Assembly: GCF_041529975.1 (NCBI RefSeq)
Contig: NZ_CP168030.1
Span: 868,001-932,000, forward strand
Direction of reading: 5' to 3'
Length of the DNA stretch: 64,000 nt
Origin: Microbacterium maritypicum
Lineage (GTDB): Bacteria > Actinomycetota > Actinomycetes > Actinomycetales > Microbacteriaceae
Shown: positions 16,713-25,334 of the stretch, piece by piece
How positions within the stretch are numbered: the first letter of the stretch is position 1
How the letters are laid out: each line of letters begins with the position of its first letter
Position numbers and translations under genes: made by a program
The notes under the pieces: model-generated
Database searches by the model: none
What the model saw: the letters and a program-made list of their open reading frames with translations, nothing else
Told to the model about the DNA's origin: nothing

Positions 16713-17135
16713 ATGAGGTACCTCCCCGCCGTCATCGTCGACATCGTGCTCGTGCTCGTCTTCGCCGCGATCGGTCGTGCCTCGCACGATGAGAATCCGG
16801 CGGGGTTCCTGCTCACCGCCTGGCCGTTCCTGATCGCTCTCGCGGTCGGTCATGTGCTCGCGGCACTGCTCCCCGGCAGGCCGCGTCGGCCGTGGTCGGT
16901 GCTGTGGGGCACGGTGGTCTGGGTCGTGACGGTCGCCGGAGGCATGCTCATCCGCGTGCTCAGCGGCGACACCGCCGAGGCGCCGTTCATCATCGTGGCC
17001 ACGATCGTGCTCGGGGTGTTCCTCGTCGGCTGGCGGGCGATCACCGCGCTGCTGCGTCGACGCCGCGCTGCCGCGGAGGCGCAGGCAGATTCCGTCCCGC
17101 TCGAGGACGAGTACCCCGACGACCTGCCGCGCTGA
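16713..17135 (+). CDS. DUF3054 family membrane protein
   Basis: Membrane protein of 140 aa with four hydrophobic segments (about 4-20, 30-50, 62-82, 90-110) and a basic, then acidic, cytoplasmic tail. The motif FAAIGRASHDE near the first helix and the RPWSVLWGTVVWVVTV segment are typical of DUF3054, a family without known function. It converges on the SprT-like gene, 7 nt away. Confidence 0.85.
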   Translation: MRYLPAVIVDIVLVLVFAAIGRASHDENPAGFLLTAWPFLIALAVGHVLAALLPGRPRRPWSVLWGTVVWVVTVAGGMLIRVLSGDTAEAPFIIVATIVLGVFLVGWRAITALLRRRRAAAEAQADSVPLEDEYPDDLPR

Positions 17136-17142
17136 GCCGCGG

Positions 17143-17631
17143 TCAGCGGGGCATCTGAGCGGCGAGACGCACGTCGGACGGGATCTCGCGGCGGGTCCAT
17201 GCGAAGACGTGTCTGGCGTCGAACGTGCGTGAGCAGCGTGCGCACGAGGTCGCCCTCGTCGGCCGCCGATGCCGGTAGGTCACGTGGCCGGCAGGGCAGC
17301 TTCCCACCCACGGCGCGAGCTCGACAGCGGTCTCCCCGTGATGGGTCGTGCCGCCGACGTAGCCGAGTTCTTTCGCCACGCGTTTCCATGCCGGTCCGTG
17401 TGCAGCCGCATGTCCGGCGAGTGCATGCGCGACCTCATGCAGCAGCACCTGGTGGATCTCGTCGTCTTCGAAGCGGGCGGCGAGATAGCGCGAGACCGTG
17501 ATGCGCTTCTTCGTGTAGTCGCATTGCCCGGCCCGGCGCTTGGCATGGTCGAAGCCGAAGGTCCAGCTGTCGTCGAGATGCAGCGTGATCAGTGCTTCGC
17601 CCCAGACGCGCACACGGTCGAGTTCCGCCAT
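17143..17631 (-). CDS. SprT-like zinc metallopeptidase domain protein
   Basis: Protein of 162 aa with the zincin motif HEVAHALAGH (His65, Glu66, His69; His74 or His78 as third ligand) and a C-terminal zinc-ribbon-like cluster (Cys112, Cys130, Cys133, with His116 possible). SprT-like proteins include the DNA-protein crosslink protease Spartan; bacterial members are poorly characterised. The ATG at 17631 lies 6 nt after a TAATCT hexamer, suggesting a leaderless mRNA. Confidence 0.88.
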   Translation of the reverse strand: MAELDRVRVWGEALITLHLDDSWTFGFDHAKRRAGQCDYTKKRITVSRYLAARFEDDEIHQVLLHEVAHALAGHAAAHGPAWKRVAKELGYVGGTTHHGETAVELAPWVGSCPAGHVTYRHRRPTRATSCARCSRTFDARHVFAWTRREIPSDVRLAAQMPR

Positions 17632-17637
17632 GCGCCC

Positions 17638-17643
17638 AGATTA
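17638..17643 (-). promoter_or_regulatory. -10 element TAATCT of SprT-like gene
   Basis: On the minus strand TAATCT ends 6 nt before the ATG at 17631. It directly abuts the terminator hairpin of the upstream gene. Confidence 0.55.
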
Positions 17644-17676
17644 TGCCCTGCGACCGACATCGTGGTCGCAGGGCAT
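17643..17676 (-). terminator. Hairpin terminator between TPR and SprT-like genes
   Basis: Perfect 13-bp inverted repeat ATGCCCTGCGACC / GGTCGCAGGGCAT around an 8-nt loop, starting 3 nt after the TPR gene stop. The SprT-like promoter overlaps its distal arm. Confidence 0.85.
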
Positions 17677-17678
17677 GC

Positions 17679-18206
17679 TCAGCCCGCGACGAGCTGCGAG
17701 GGGCGGCGGCGCTCGGCGGCCTCGATCGCGAGCAGCACGGTCTCGAGTTCGCGGTCCTCTGCGCCGGACTCGCGTCGCAGGAACAGCGACTGCTTGAAGC
17801 TCTCTCGCGCCGTCTCGTAGTCGCCGGCCTCATAAGCGTTCTTGCCGTGGTGCTGGTACGCGAATGCCGCGATCGACAGCCAGCGCTGGCCTTCGGCCTC
17901 GGTCGCGCAGGTCGCCAGCTCTTGCTCGGCAGCGGCGTGTGCCCCCCGATACTGCAGGATCGTGGCGTGCAGCACTCGAGCGCGCAGCACGTCCTTGCGG
18001 GTGCCGGCCATGCGCGCCTGGCGCACGGTCTCGTCGGCCAGCACGAGCGCTTCGTCCAGGCGGTCGAGCACCTTCAGCAGCCACACCCGCTCGAGCAGTG
18101 CGGGCAGGCTGCGCTGCGACTCGATCTCGGCAAGGCGCGTCGCGCACTCGTCGAGATCGACCTTTTCGCGGAGCGTCTCCTGGTCGTATCCCCGGATGAA
18201 ACTCAT
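17679..18206 (-). CDS. TPR-like tetratricopeptide protein
   Basis: Cytoplasmic helical protein of 175 aa with at least three degenerate TPR units (RVWLLKVLDRLDEALVLADE; RARVLHATILQYRGAHAAAE; FAYQHHGKNAYEAGDYETAR). Likely a protein-interaction scaffold. An open extension of 63 codons upstream is low-complexity and rejected; ATG 18206 has GGAGAG close upstream. Partner unknown. Confidence 0.85.
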   Translation of the reverse strand: MSFIRGYDQETLREKVDLDECATRLAEIESQRSLPALLERVWLLKVLDRLDEALVLADETVRQARMAGTRKDVLRARVLHATILQYRGAHAAAEQELATCATEAEGQRWLSIAAFAYQHHGKNAYEAGDYETARESFKQSLFLRRESGAEDRELETVLLAIEAAERRRPSQLVAG

Positions 18207-18342
18207 TGCTCTCCTTCCGCAGCGTCCCCGTCCAGTCTGCCTTCCGGTCGAGCGCTCGTCGGGGCGGCGCGCCCTGGTCGGCGCATCCGACCCGTGACAT
18301 ACCGCGGCGCGGCCGGGGCACACCCGATCGATCCGGTCGAGG

Positions 18343-19203
18343 TCAGCGGAGGAAGAGTGAGGCGTCGGGGCGAGGCGACGCGACGGCATCGGCATCCGTG
18401 ACGATCCGCGCCCCCTGCAAGAAGGCCTCGGCCTCGGCCCCCTGCGCGATCTTCGCCGGGTGCGGGCCGGCCGCCAGCATCCGCGGCAGCCACTCGGTCG
18501 GCAGGGGAGAAGCGGATGCCGCGATCACGAGGTTTCCGAACCGACGTCCCTTGAGCACCTGCGTGTCGGCGAGGATGCCGATCTCGGGCAGCACTTCGGC
18601 GATCGTCGCGGCCTGCCTGCGGGCGAACGCGAGGCCCGGGCCGTCCGCGACGTTCACGAGCAGCACGCCGCCGGGAGCGAGCAGGCCGGAGAGCTCGCGG
18701 TAGAACTCGACGCTCGTGAGGTGGGCGGGCGTCTGCGCTCCGGAGTACACATCCGAGACCACGAGGTCGCAGCTCGCCTGCAGGGCGCCCGGAAGCCGAC
18801 CCACTCCCTCCCGTGCATCACCGATGCGGATGCGGATGGCGGCGCCCTTCGGCAGCGGCAGATGTTCGCGGACCAGCTGGGCGAGCGGCGCTTCGAGTTC
18901 GATGACCTGCTGGCGGGAGCCGGGGCGGGTGGCGTCGATGTAGCGGGGGATCGTGAGCGCGCCGGCGCCGAGGTGCACGGCGGTGAGAGGCCCGGGCGCG
19001 AGCTGATCGATCACCGCGCCCATGCGCACGATGTACTCGAAATGCAGGTGTGTGGGGTCATCGAGGTCGACGTGCGACTGCGGGGTGTCGTCGACGATGA
19101 GTTCGAACCCGCTGGTGAACTCCGACGGCACGATGCTGGCGATGCCCCCGTGGTCGAGGCGGACCTGCGGGTGCTCGACGTCGCGCGATCGGTTCCGGCC
19201 CAT
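18343..19203 (-). CDS. Spermidine-synthase-like methyltransferase-fold protein
   Basis: Protein of 286 aa with the aminopropyltransferase/Rossmann core: AVHLGAGALTIPRYI (nucleotide-binding turn), QVIELEAPLAQLVREHLPL with acidic Glu, RIRIGDAREGV, and CDLVVSDVYSGAQTPAHL as the catalytic-Asp strand. The N-terminal beta part is short. Actinobacterial proteins of this type are called fused spermidine synthases or polyamine aminopropyltransferase-like; activity is unproven. TAGGCT precedes the ATG by 6 nt. Confidence 0.85.
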   Translation of the reverse strand: MGRNRSRDVEHPQVRLDHGGIASIVPSEFTSGFELIVDDTPQSHVDLDDPTHLHFEYIVRMGAVIDQLAPGPLTAVHLGAGALTIPRYIDATRPGSRQQVIELEAPLAQLVREHLPLPKGAAIRIRIGDAREGVGRLPGALQASCDLVVSDVYSGAQTPAHLTSVEFYRELSGLLAPGGVLLVNVADGPGLAFARRQAATIAEVLPEIGILADTQVLKGRRFGNLVIAASASPLPTEWLPRMLAAGPHPAKIAQGAEAEAFLQGARIVTDADAVASPRPDASLFLR

Positions 19204-19209
19204 GGCCCG

Positions 19210-19215
19210 AGCCTA
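19210..19215 (-). promoter_or_regulatory. -10 element TAGGCT (leaderless start)
   Basis: On the minus strand TAGGCT ends 6 nt before the ATG at 19203. Confidence 0.55.
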
Positions 19216-19232
19216 CGCGTCAGCGGAATGCG

Positions 19233-20501
19233 TCAGCGCAGCTTGCCGTTGGCGCAGGTCTCCTGCTCGACCGTCTGACCGGAGATGGCCGGGTCGAGCG
19301 TCGCGCGTGGTGCGGGAGTCTCGGTCGCCGGGGCGCCCGTGGCCGGAGGGGTCGCCTCCGGGGCCTCGGGGTCGGTGCCCGGTGCGGGCTCGACGAGTTC
19401 GACGCCCCCGTTGTTGCTGACGCCGCCGGTGAGCTGCACGGGCTGGCCCGCTTTCAGCGCGTCCCAGATGGTGGCTGCGGCGTCGTAGTTCGGGACGACC
19501 CGGTCGGAGTCGTCAGGGTCACCGAACACCGGATACTGCAGGAAGACGAAGTCCGAGAAGGGCACGTCCTTGATCGAGAGCGCGAGCTGTGCGAGCCGGA
19601 CGGGATTGGCCAGCTCGTCGCTCGGGTCGATGTTGTCGACCACGGTGTCGGCGAGTCCCAGCACCTTGCCCGGATCGCTGAGCACCTCGTCGCTCATGAT
19701 CTTCTTCACCAGGCGTGACATGTACTGCTGCTGGTTCGAGACGCGGGCCATGTCGCTCTCGTCGCCGACACCGTGCCGGGTGCGGATGAACTGGAGCGCC
19801 TCGTAGCCCGAGACGGTGCGCGGTCCCGGCTCCCAGTCGAGAGCCGTGTGTCGGTCGCGGATGCCTTCTCCGCCGATGCACACCTCCACACCGCCGATCG
19901 CGTCGGTGACCTCCATCACTCCGTCGAAGGCGATCTTCGCGGCGAACGGGATCTCGATGCCCGTGAGCTGGGTGACCGTCTTCGCGACGCAGGAGAGTCC
20001 GGCGCGCTGGAAGATCGAGTTGATCTGCGTCTTGTTGGTCGCGGAGGCGACGGATCCGTCCGGGAGGGTGCACTCCGGGGTCTCGATCATCAGGTCGCGG
20101 GGGAGCGAGACCACCGTGACGTTGCGGGGCTCTGCCGAGACGTGCACGAGCAGATTCACGTCGTTGAGGATGCCGCCGTCGGCCTCCGAGCAGCGTTCTC
20201 CGAGAAGCCCGGTGGAGACCTCGCCGCACTCGTCGGTGCCGATGATGAGCATGCTGAACTCGCCGGGGAAGGCGCCGATCTGGGGAGGCTCCACCTCGGG
20301 GGCGTCTTCGAGGGTGACGGCACCGTCGCTGAAGCGATTGAAGTAGTCCGTCACGATGAACGCGGCGACGGCGATCGCCGACACGAGGATGACGCCCAGC
20401 GTGATCCCGGCGATCTTCAGGAAGCCCTTGGCGGGCCCGGGCGTGGGGAGAGTCGCATGGCGCGCGACCGTGGAGCGGTCGGCTTCGTCGTGGCGGCGCA
20501 T
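19233..20501 (-). CDS. LytR-CpsA-Psr (LCP) family cell-wall ligase
   Basis: Membrane-anchored phosphotransferase of 422 aa that attaches glycopolymers (teichoic acid-like or polysaccharide) to peptidoglycan. It has a cytoplasmic N-terminus, one TM helix (about 27-50) and the extracellular LCP domain with FSMLIIGTDECG, NVTVVSLPRDLMIE, KTQINSIF, DAIGGVEVCI and YEALQFIRTRHGVGDESDMAR. The C-terminal 65 residues are Pro/Thr/Glu-rich, likely wall-spanning. The ATG follows a TAGGCT hexamer by 7 nt. Confidence 0.95.
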   Translation of the reverse strand: MRRHDEADRSTVARHATLPTPGPAKGFLKIAGITLGVILVSAIAVAAFIVTDYFNRFSDGAVTLEDAPEVEPPQIGAFPGEFSMLIIGTDECGEVSTGLLGERCSEADGGILNDVNLLVHVSAEPRNVTVVSLPRDLMIETPECTLPDGSVASATNKTQINSIFQRAGLSCVAKTVTQLTGIEIPFAAKIAFDGVMEVTDAIGGVEVCIGGEGIRDRHTALDWEPGPRTVSGYEALQFIRTRHGVGDESDMARVSNQQQYMSRLVKKIMSDEVLSDPGKVLGLADTVVDNIDPSDELANPVRLAQLALSIKDVPFSDFVFLQYPVFGDPDDSDRVVPNYDAAATIWDALKAGQPVQLTGGVSNNGGVELVEPAPGTDPEAPEATPPATGAPATETPAPRATLDPAISGQTVEQETCANGKLR

Positions 20502-20508
20502 GCCCGCG

Positions 20509-20514
20509 AGCCTA
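20509..20514 (-). promoter_or_regulatory. -10 element TAGGCT of LCP gene
   Basis: On the minus strand TAGGCT ends 7 nt before the ATG at 20501. Confidence 0.55.
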
Positions 20515-20603
20515 CCGGCGGACCCTGCGGGCGCCGCGCAGGCCGAGCCTGGGCAACACGTGGGAGAGACCGCGTTGATGGGGATGTTACGGCCGCATGA
20601 CGA

Positions 20604-20680
20604 TTGTGAGAGGAACTTGCAGGTAATTAGTTAGTCGTGGATACTTTTTCCTAACCCCCGGTGAATACCCGATATTCGCC
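20604..20680 (+). promoter_or_regulatory. Promoter/operator region of sugar ABC operon
   Basis: This AT-richer stretch holds TTGTGA (20604-20609), 18 bp, TAGTTA (20628-20633), and an alternative TTGCAG (20617-20622), 19 bp, TACTTT (20642-20647). Downstream lies the dyad GGTGAATA-CCCGA-TATTCGCC (20660-20680, one mismatch), a candidate repressor site between the promoters and the SD (AGAGGAG). Which regulator binds is unknown; the RpiR protein of this locus is one candidate. Confidence 0.5.
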
Positions 20681-20707
20681 TGGACTTTTCAAAGAGGAGA
20701 TCCCCGC

Positions 20708-21994
20708 ATGCACAAGCGCATTCTTCCGGCCGTGGCGCTCGGCGCCGTGGCCACGCTCGCCCTCGCCGGCTGCGCCGGCGGCGGTGACACAGGCTCCACC
20801 GACGGCGAGGGCAAAGAGCTCACCGTCTGGATCATGAAGGGCACCAACCCGGACGCGTCGGCCTTCTACGACGACGTCGCCGAAGCCTTCGAGAAGGAGA
20901 CCGGCGCCACCGTCAAGATCGACGAGATCCAGTGGGCAGACGCGCACGACCGCTTCGTGACCTCGATCGCCGGTGGCACGACTCCTGACATCGCCGAGAC
21001 CGGCACCACCTGGACCGCCGAGTTCGCCGACGCGGGCGCGCTCCTCCCGATCGACGAGTACGTCGACGGCGAGAAGGGCCTGCGTGACGACCTGGTCGAG
21101 GGCCTCGAGGTCGCCGGCACCTACGAAGACGAGCTGTACGGCATGCCCTGGTACGCCGGTGTCCGCTCGCTCATGTACCGCGCCGACGTGTTCGAGGAGC
21201 TCGGTCTCGAGGCTCCGAAGACGTGGGACGACATCGTCGCCGCGGGTGACGCCATCAAGGCCGCGAAGCCCGACATGCTGCCGTTCCCGGTTCCGGGCGA
21301 CGCCGAGTTCCAGGTCTACCCCTGGGTCTGGGGTGCCGACGGCGAGATCGCCACGAAGGACGGCGACACCTGGACCAGCGAGCTCGACAGCGCCGAATCG
21401 CAGGCCGGCATCGAGTTCTACACGGGCCTCGCCACCGAGCACGGCTTCTCTTCCGCAGGTGCCACCACCTGGAAGGAGACCGACCTCCGTGACGCGTTCA
21501 CGCAGGGCAACGTCGCCATGATGCTCTCGGGCTCGTGGACGCCGAACTCGCTCATCGAGGCGAACCCCGACCTCGAGGGCAAGATCGGCGCCGCGGTCAT
21601 CCCCGGGAAGGACGGCGGCATCGCCCCGTCGGTGCTCGGTGGATCGCACCTCTCGATCTTCAACACGACGAAGAACGCCGACCTGGCGTGGGAGTTCGTG
21701 AAGCTCGTCACGACCGGCGAGTTCGCCGAGCAGTGGTCGGACGAGACCGGATACTTCCCGGGTGTGCAGTCCGCGATGGAAGAGGCCCTCGCCTCGACCG
21801 ACCCGCTGGTCGCACCGTTCGCCGAGCAGATGGTCGATGGCGGAGCATCCGTCCCGGTCACCCCGAACTTCGGCGCCGTCCAGGCGAAGAAGACGACCAA
21901 CTCCATGATCCAGGCCATCCTCAGCGGACAGAAGGACGTCGCGACCGCGACGAAGGACGCTTCCGCCGAGATGACCGAACTGCTCAACCAGTAA
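20708..21994 (+). CDS. Sugar ABC transporter substrate-binding lipoprotein
   Basis: Extracellular binding protein of 428 aa (family 1, MalE/UgpB-like). The signal peptide ends in the lipobox LALAGC with lipidated Cys22. KELTVWIMKGTNPDASAF starts the mature domain, and YGMPWYAGVRSLMYR and the later AWEFVKLVTTGE are typical of this family. It is first in an operon with two permeases and a GH3 glycosidase. No ATPase gene is present, so a shared MsiK-type ATPase encoded elsewhere is likely, as is usual for actinobacterial importers. Confidence 0.94.
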   Translation: MHKRILPAVALGAVATLALAGCAGGGDTGSTDGEGKELTVWIMKGTNPDASAFYDDVAEAFEKETGATVKIDEIQWADAHDRFVTSIAGGTTPDIAETGTTWTAEFADAGALLPIDEYVDGEKGLRDDLVEGLEVAGTYEDELYGMPWYAGVRSLMYRADVFEELGLEAPKTWDDIVAAGDAIKAAKPDMLPFPVPGDAEFQVYPWVWGADGEIATKDGDTWTSELDSAESQAGIEFYTGLATEHGFSSAGATTWKETDLRDAFTQGNVAMMLSGSWTPNSLIEANPDLEGKIGAAVIPGKDGGIAPSVLGGSHLSIFNTTKNADLAWEFVKLVTTGEFAEQWSDETGYFPGVQSAMEEALASTDPLVAPFAEQMVDGGASVPVTPNFGAVQAKKTTNSMIQAILSGQKDVATATKDASAEMTELLNQ

Positions 21995-22009
21995 GGAAGC
22001 ATCCCTTCC

Positions 22010-22984
22010 ATGTCGATGGTGCAAGCGCCACTGCCGGCCACGAAGGCGGAGTCCACCTCCGCCTCCGTGGCCGGCGGCCGGAAGCGACGCGGTCTCTCGA
22101 TCGTCGCGGCCCGCCCCTGGCTTCTTCTCGCGCCCGGGCTGGTCATCCTCGCGGTGCTCATGCTCTGGCCTCTCATCCAGGTGTTCATCTACTCGCTGCA
22201 GGACTACGGCCTGCGCGAGATCAACACCGGGGAGAACAACTGGATCGGTCTCGACAACTACGTCGAGGCGCTCACCAACCCGACTCTCTGGACGGTGGTG
22301 CTGCCCAACACCGTCGGCTTCGCCGCTGTGGCGGTCTTCGTCACGGTGGCCGTCGGCACGCTCGTGGCCCTGCTGCTCGCGCGGCTCGGCACCACGTGGC
22401 GCGTCATCGTCTCCAGCTGCATCATGGTCGCGTGGGCGATGCCCGCCGTGACCGGTACCTACGTCTGGACCTTCATCTTCGATGCCGACCGCGGCATCTT
22501 CAACCAGGTCCTCACCGACCTCGGGCTCATGGACGATCCGGTCAACTGGTTCACGAACCAGTGGTCCTTCTACGCGATCGTGCTCCTGAACGTCGTGCAC
22601 CACGGCTTCCCGTTCGTGGCGATCACCGTGCTCGCCGGACTCCTCGGCGTCTCGAAGGAGATGCTCGAGGCGGCGGCTCTCGACGGCGCCGGCGCCTGGC
22701 GTCGTTTCTGGAAGATCATCTTCCCGACGCTCCGCCCGGTGTTCTCGGTCGTGATCATCCTCTCGACAATCTGGGACTTCAAGGTCTTCGCGCAGGTGTA
22801 CCTGATGCCCGGCGGCGGTGGCGGAAACCGCCAGGTGCTGAACCTCGGCGTCTGGTCGTACGTGGAGTCGTTCGGCCAGAACCGCTACGGCTTCGGTGCA
22901 GCGCTCGCCGTGCTGCTCACGCTGGTCCTGATCGGCATCACCATCGTCTACATCCGCTCCCTCATGAAGGAGGACGAGCTGTGA
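22010..22984 (+). CDS. Sugar ABC transporter permease, MalF type
   Basis: Inner-membrane subunit of 324 aa with six to seven TM helices; the ATPase-docking EAA loop is EMLEAAALDGAGAWRRFWKI. It is preceded by GGAAG. Its stop overlaps the GTG start of the second permease. Confidence 0.94.
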   Translation: MSMVQAPLPATKAESTSASVAGGRKRRGLSIVAARPWLLLAPGLVILAVLMLWPLIQVFIYSLQDYGLREINTGENNWIGLDNYVEALTNPTLWTVVLPNTVGFAAVAVFVTVAVGTLVALLLARLGTTWRVIVSSCIMVAWAMPAVTGTYVWTFIFDADRGIFNQVLTDLGLMDDPVNWFTNQWSFYAIVLLNVVHHGFPFVAITVLAGLLGVSKEMLEAAALDGAGAWRRFWKIIFPTLRPVFSVVIILSTIWDFKVFAQVYLMPGGGGGNRQVLNLGVWSYVESFGQNRYGFGAALAVLLTLVLIGITIVYIRSLMKEDEL

Positions 22985-23814
22985 ACCCGCGCCCTCGGCT
23001 CCGCTCCCGGATCGGACTCGGCATCGCGGTCGCCGCGGTCCTGATCTTCACGTTGTTCCCCGTGTACTGGATGGTCTCCAGCGCGTTCGACGGCAAGGCC
23101 TCCAGTGGTGGGCAGTCGCTGATCCCGCAGGAGTTCACGTGGGACAACTTCGCATTCGTCCTCACCGACGGCGGCTTCGGCACGTACCTGCGCAACTCGG
23201 CCATCGTCGCCCTCGTGACGGTCCTCGTCAGCGCCCTCGTGTGCCTGCTCGCTGCCGTCGCTGTCGCGCGGTTCAAGTTCAAGTTCCGCACGATGATCCT
23301 GATGATGATCCTCGTGGTGCAGATGGTGCCGCTCGAGGCGCTCGTCATCCCGCTGTTCCTCCAGGTCAAGAGCCTCGGCCTGCTCAACAGCATCCTGGGC
23401 CTCATGGTCGTCTACGTCGCCCTGTCGCTCGCCTTCGGCATCTGGATGCTGCGCGGCTTCGTCGCCGCCGTTCCGGTCGAGCTCGAGGAGGCCGCCTACA
23501 TCGACGGTGCCAGCTGGTGGCGGATGTTCCGCTCGGTGCTGCTGCCGCTCGTCATGCCCGGCCTCGTCGCGACGAGCATCTTCAGCTTCATCACGGCGTG
23601 GAACGAGTTCATCTTCGCGATGACGATCCTCGGTGCCCAGACCGATCAGTACACGGTCTCGATCGGCCTCAAGTCGTTCTTCGGCCTGCACTCCAACGAC
23701 TGGGGCAGCATCATGGCCGCGTCGACCATCATCACCGTCCCGGTCATGATCTTCTTCGTGCTGGTGCAGCGCAAGCTCGCCTCCGGCATGGTCGCGGGAG
23801 CCGTGAAGGGATGA
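22981..23814 (+). CDS. Sugar ABC transporter permease, MalG type
   Basis: Second permease of 277 aa with six TM helices and the EAA loop LEEAAYIDGASWWRMFRSV. The GTG start at 22981 overlaps the previous stop by 4 nt (GTGA), and its own stop overlaps the GH3 start (ATGA), so permeases and glycosidase are translationally coupled. Confidence 0.94.
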   Translation: MNPRPRLRSRIGLGIAVAAVLIFTLFPVYWMVSSAFDGKASSGGQSLIPQEFTWDNFAFVLTDGGFGTYLRNSAIVALVTVLVSALVCLLAAVAVARFKFKFRTMILMMILVVQMVPLEALVIPLFLQVKSLGLLNSILGLMVVYVALSLAFGIWMLRGFVAAVPVELEEAAYIDGASWWRMFRSVLLPLVMPGLVATSIFSFITAWNEFIFAMTILGAQTDQYTVSIGLKSFFGLHSNDWGSIMAASTIITVPVMIFFVLVQRKLASGMVAGAVKG

Positions 23815-25319
23815 CCGACGAACTCGAGCGCCTCGCGAACGGGGTGCTGTGGCCGGGGTTCTTCGGCACCGAGGCGCCGGAGTGGCTGCGCGCCGAACTG
23901 CGTGACGGCCTGGCCGGGGTCGTGTACTTCGGCCAGAACGTGGGCGAAGGACTCCCGGCGCTCAGCGCGGCGATCCTCGACGCGAACCCCGACGCCCTGA
24001 TCGGTATCGACGAAGAGGGCGGCAGCGTCACCCGCCTGGAATCCGCCACAGGGTCGACCGTTCCCGGAGCAGCCCAGCTCGGTCTGCTCGACGACCTGGT
24101 GGCCTCGGAGAAGACCGGCGCAGAGCTGGCTCGGCGCGTGCGCGCGGTCGGCGCCAACGTGGTGCTCGGCCCGGTCGCCGACGTCAACACCGACCCCCGC
24201 AACCCGGTCATCGGCGTGCGGGCGTTCGGCGACGACGAAGCGCTCGTCTCACGGCACGTGGTCGCCACGATCGACGGCATCCAGGATGCGGCGGTCGCCG
24301 CATGCGTCAAGCACTTCCCCGGTCACGGCGACACCCACATGGACTCGCACCACTCCCTCCCCGAGATCACCCTCGATCTCGAGGAGTTCGAGCGGGTGCA
24401 CCTCGAACCGTTCCGCGCGGCCGTCGACGCGGGCGTGGATGCCGTGATGACCGCGCACATCGTGGTCCCGGCGTGGGGCGAGCAGCCCGCCACGCTCAAC
24501 CCCCGGGTGCTCGGCAAGCTGCGCGACTGGGGGTATGACGGCGTCATCATCACGGATGCGCTCGACATGGCCGCCATCCGCGAGACCGTCGGACTCGGTG
24601 GGGGAGCAGCCCTGGCCCTCGCCGCCGGTGCCGACCTGCTCTGCATCGGAAACCCGACCAACCCCGGCGACGCCGCGCTTCCCGACCAGGACGAGCGAGA
24701 CTTCCGTGCGGCCCGTGACGGGATCGTCGCCGCACTGCGTGACGGCTCGCTCTCGCGTGAGCGCGTCGAGGAGGCCGCCCGTCGGGTCGCCGCCCTCGCC
24801 GCCAAGCTCCGCGCGGCCGCCGACCGCGACCAGGAGACCGCCGACGACTTCGATGCCGCGGAGATCGTGCGTCGCGTGCTGATGGTCACCGGTGACACCC
24901 CCGCTGCAGCATCCGAGCTCGCAGTGATCGATGCCCGTCGCCGCTCGACGCTCGCGGTCGACAGCGCGGGCTCGTATGTCGCGAACGCGCTCGCCGACGA
25001 CGGTCTGCGCGTGCGCCTCGATGTGGCATCCACCCCGCTCGCCGAGCAGGACCGTGTGCTGGACGAGGTCGTCGCAGCTCCCGGAACCACGGTGCTGCTG
25101 ATCGACCGTCCGGATACCGATGCCGCGCAGCGGGCTCTCGTCGAACGGGCGGCGGTGCGGGATCCGGCAGCGGTCGTCGTCAATGTCGGTCTACCGACGA
25201 CGAACCCGTTGCCGCTGCCGACCGTCGAGGTCGCCGCGGCCAGTAGGCTCGGTGCGCAGATGGCGCGCGATGCGCTTCTGGGGCGTTTCGCCGTGAAGCA
25301 GAGGGCCAGCGCCGACTGA
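23811..25319 (+). CDS. GH3-family beta-N-acetylhexosaminidase (NagZ-like)
   Basis: Glycoside hydrolase of 502 aa. The NagZ-type loop KHFPGHGDTHMDSH (167-180) with the His general acid/base and the nucleophile Asp249 in VIITDALDM are both present, as are IGIDEEGG and NVVLGPVADVNTDPRNP. A second, C-terminal domain (about 350-500) is present, unlike E. coli NagZ. There is no signal peptide, so it acts on imported oligosaccharides in the cytoplasm. Coupling to the ABC permeases indicates that the importer brings in beta-N-acetylhexosaminides such as chito- or muropeptide-derived sugars. Confidence 0.9.
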   Translation: MTDELERLANGVLWPGFFGTEAPEWLRAELRDGLAGVVYFGQNVGEGLPALSAAILDANPDALIGIDEEGGSVTRLESATGSTVPGAAQLGLLDDLVASEKTGAELARRVRAVGANVVLGPVADVNTDPRNPVIGVRAFGDDEALVSRHVVATIDGIQDAAVAACVKHFPGHGDTHMDSHHSLPEITLDLEEFERVHLEPFRAAVDAGVDAVMTAHIVVPAWGEQPATLNPRVLGKLRDWGYDGVIITDALDMAAIRETVGLGGGAALALAAGADLLCIGNPTNPGDAALPDQDERDFRAARDGIVAALRDGSLSRERVEEAARRVAALAAKLRAAADRDQETADDFDAAEIVRRVLMVTGDTPAAASELAVIDARRRSTLAVDSAGSYVANALADDGLRVRLDVASTPLAEQDRVLDEVVAAPGTTVLLIDRPDTDAAQRALVERAAVRDPAAVVVNVGLPTTNPLPLPTVEVAAASRLGAQMARDALLGRFAVKQRASAD

Positions 25320-25334
25320 GGACAGGATCACTCC

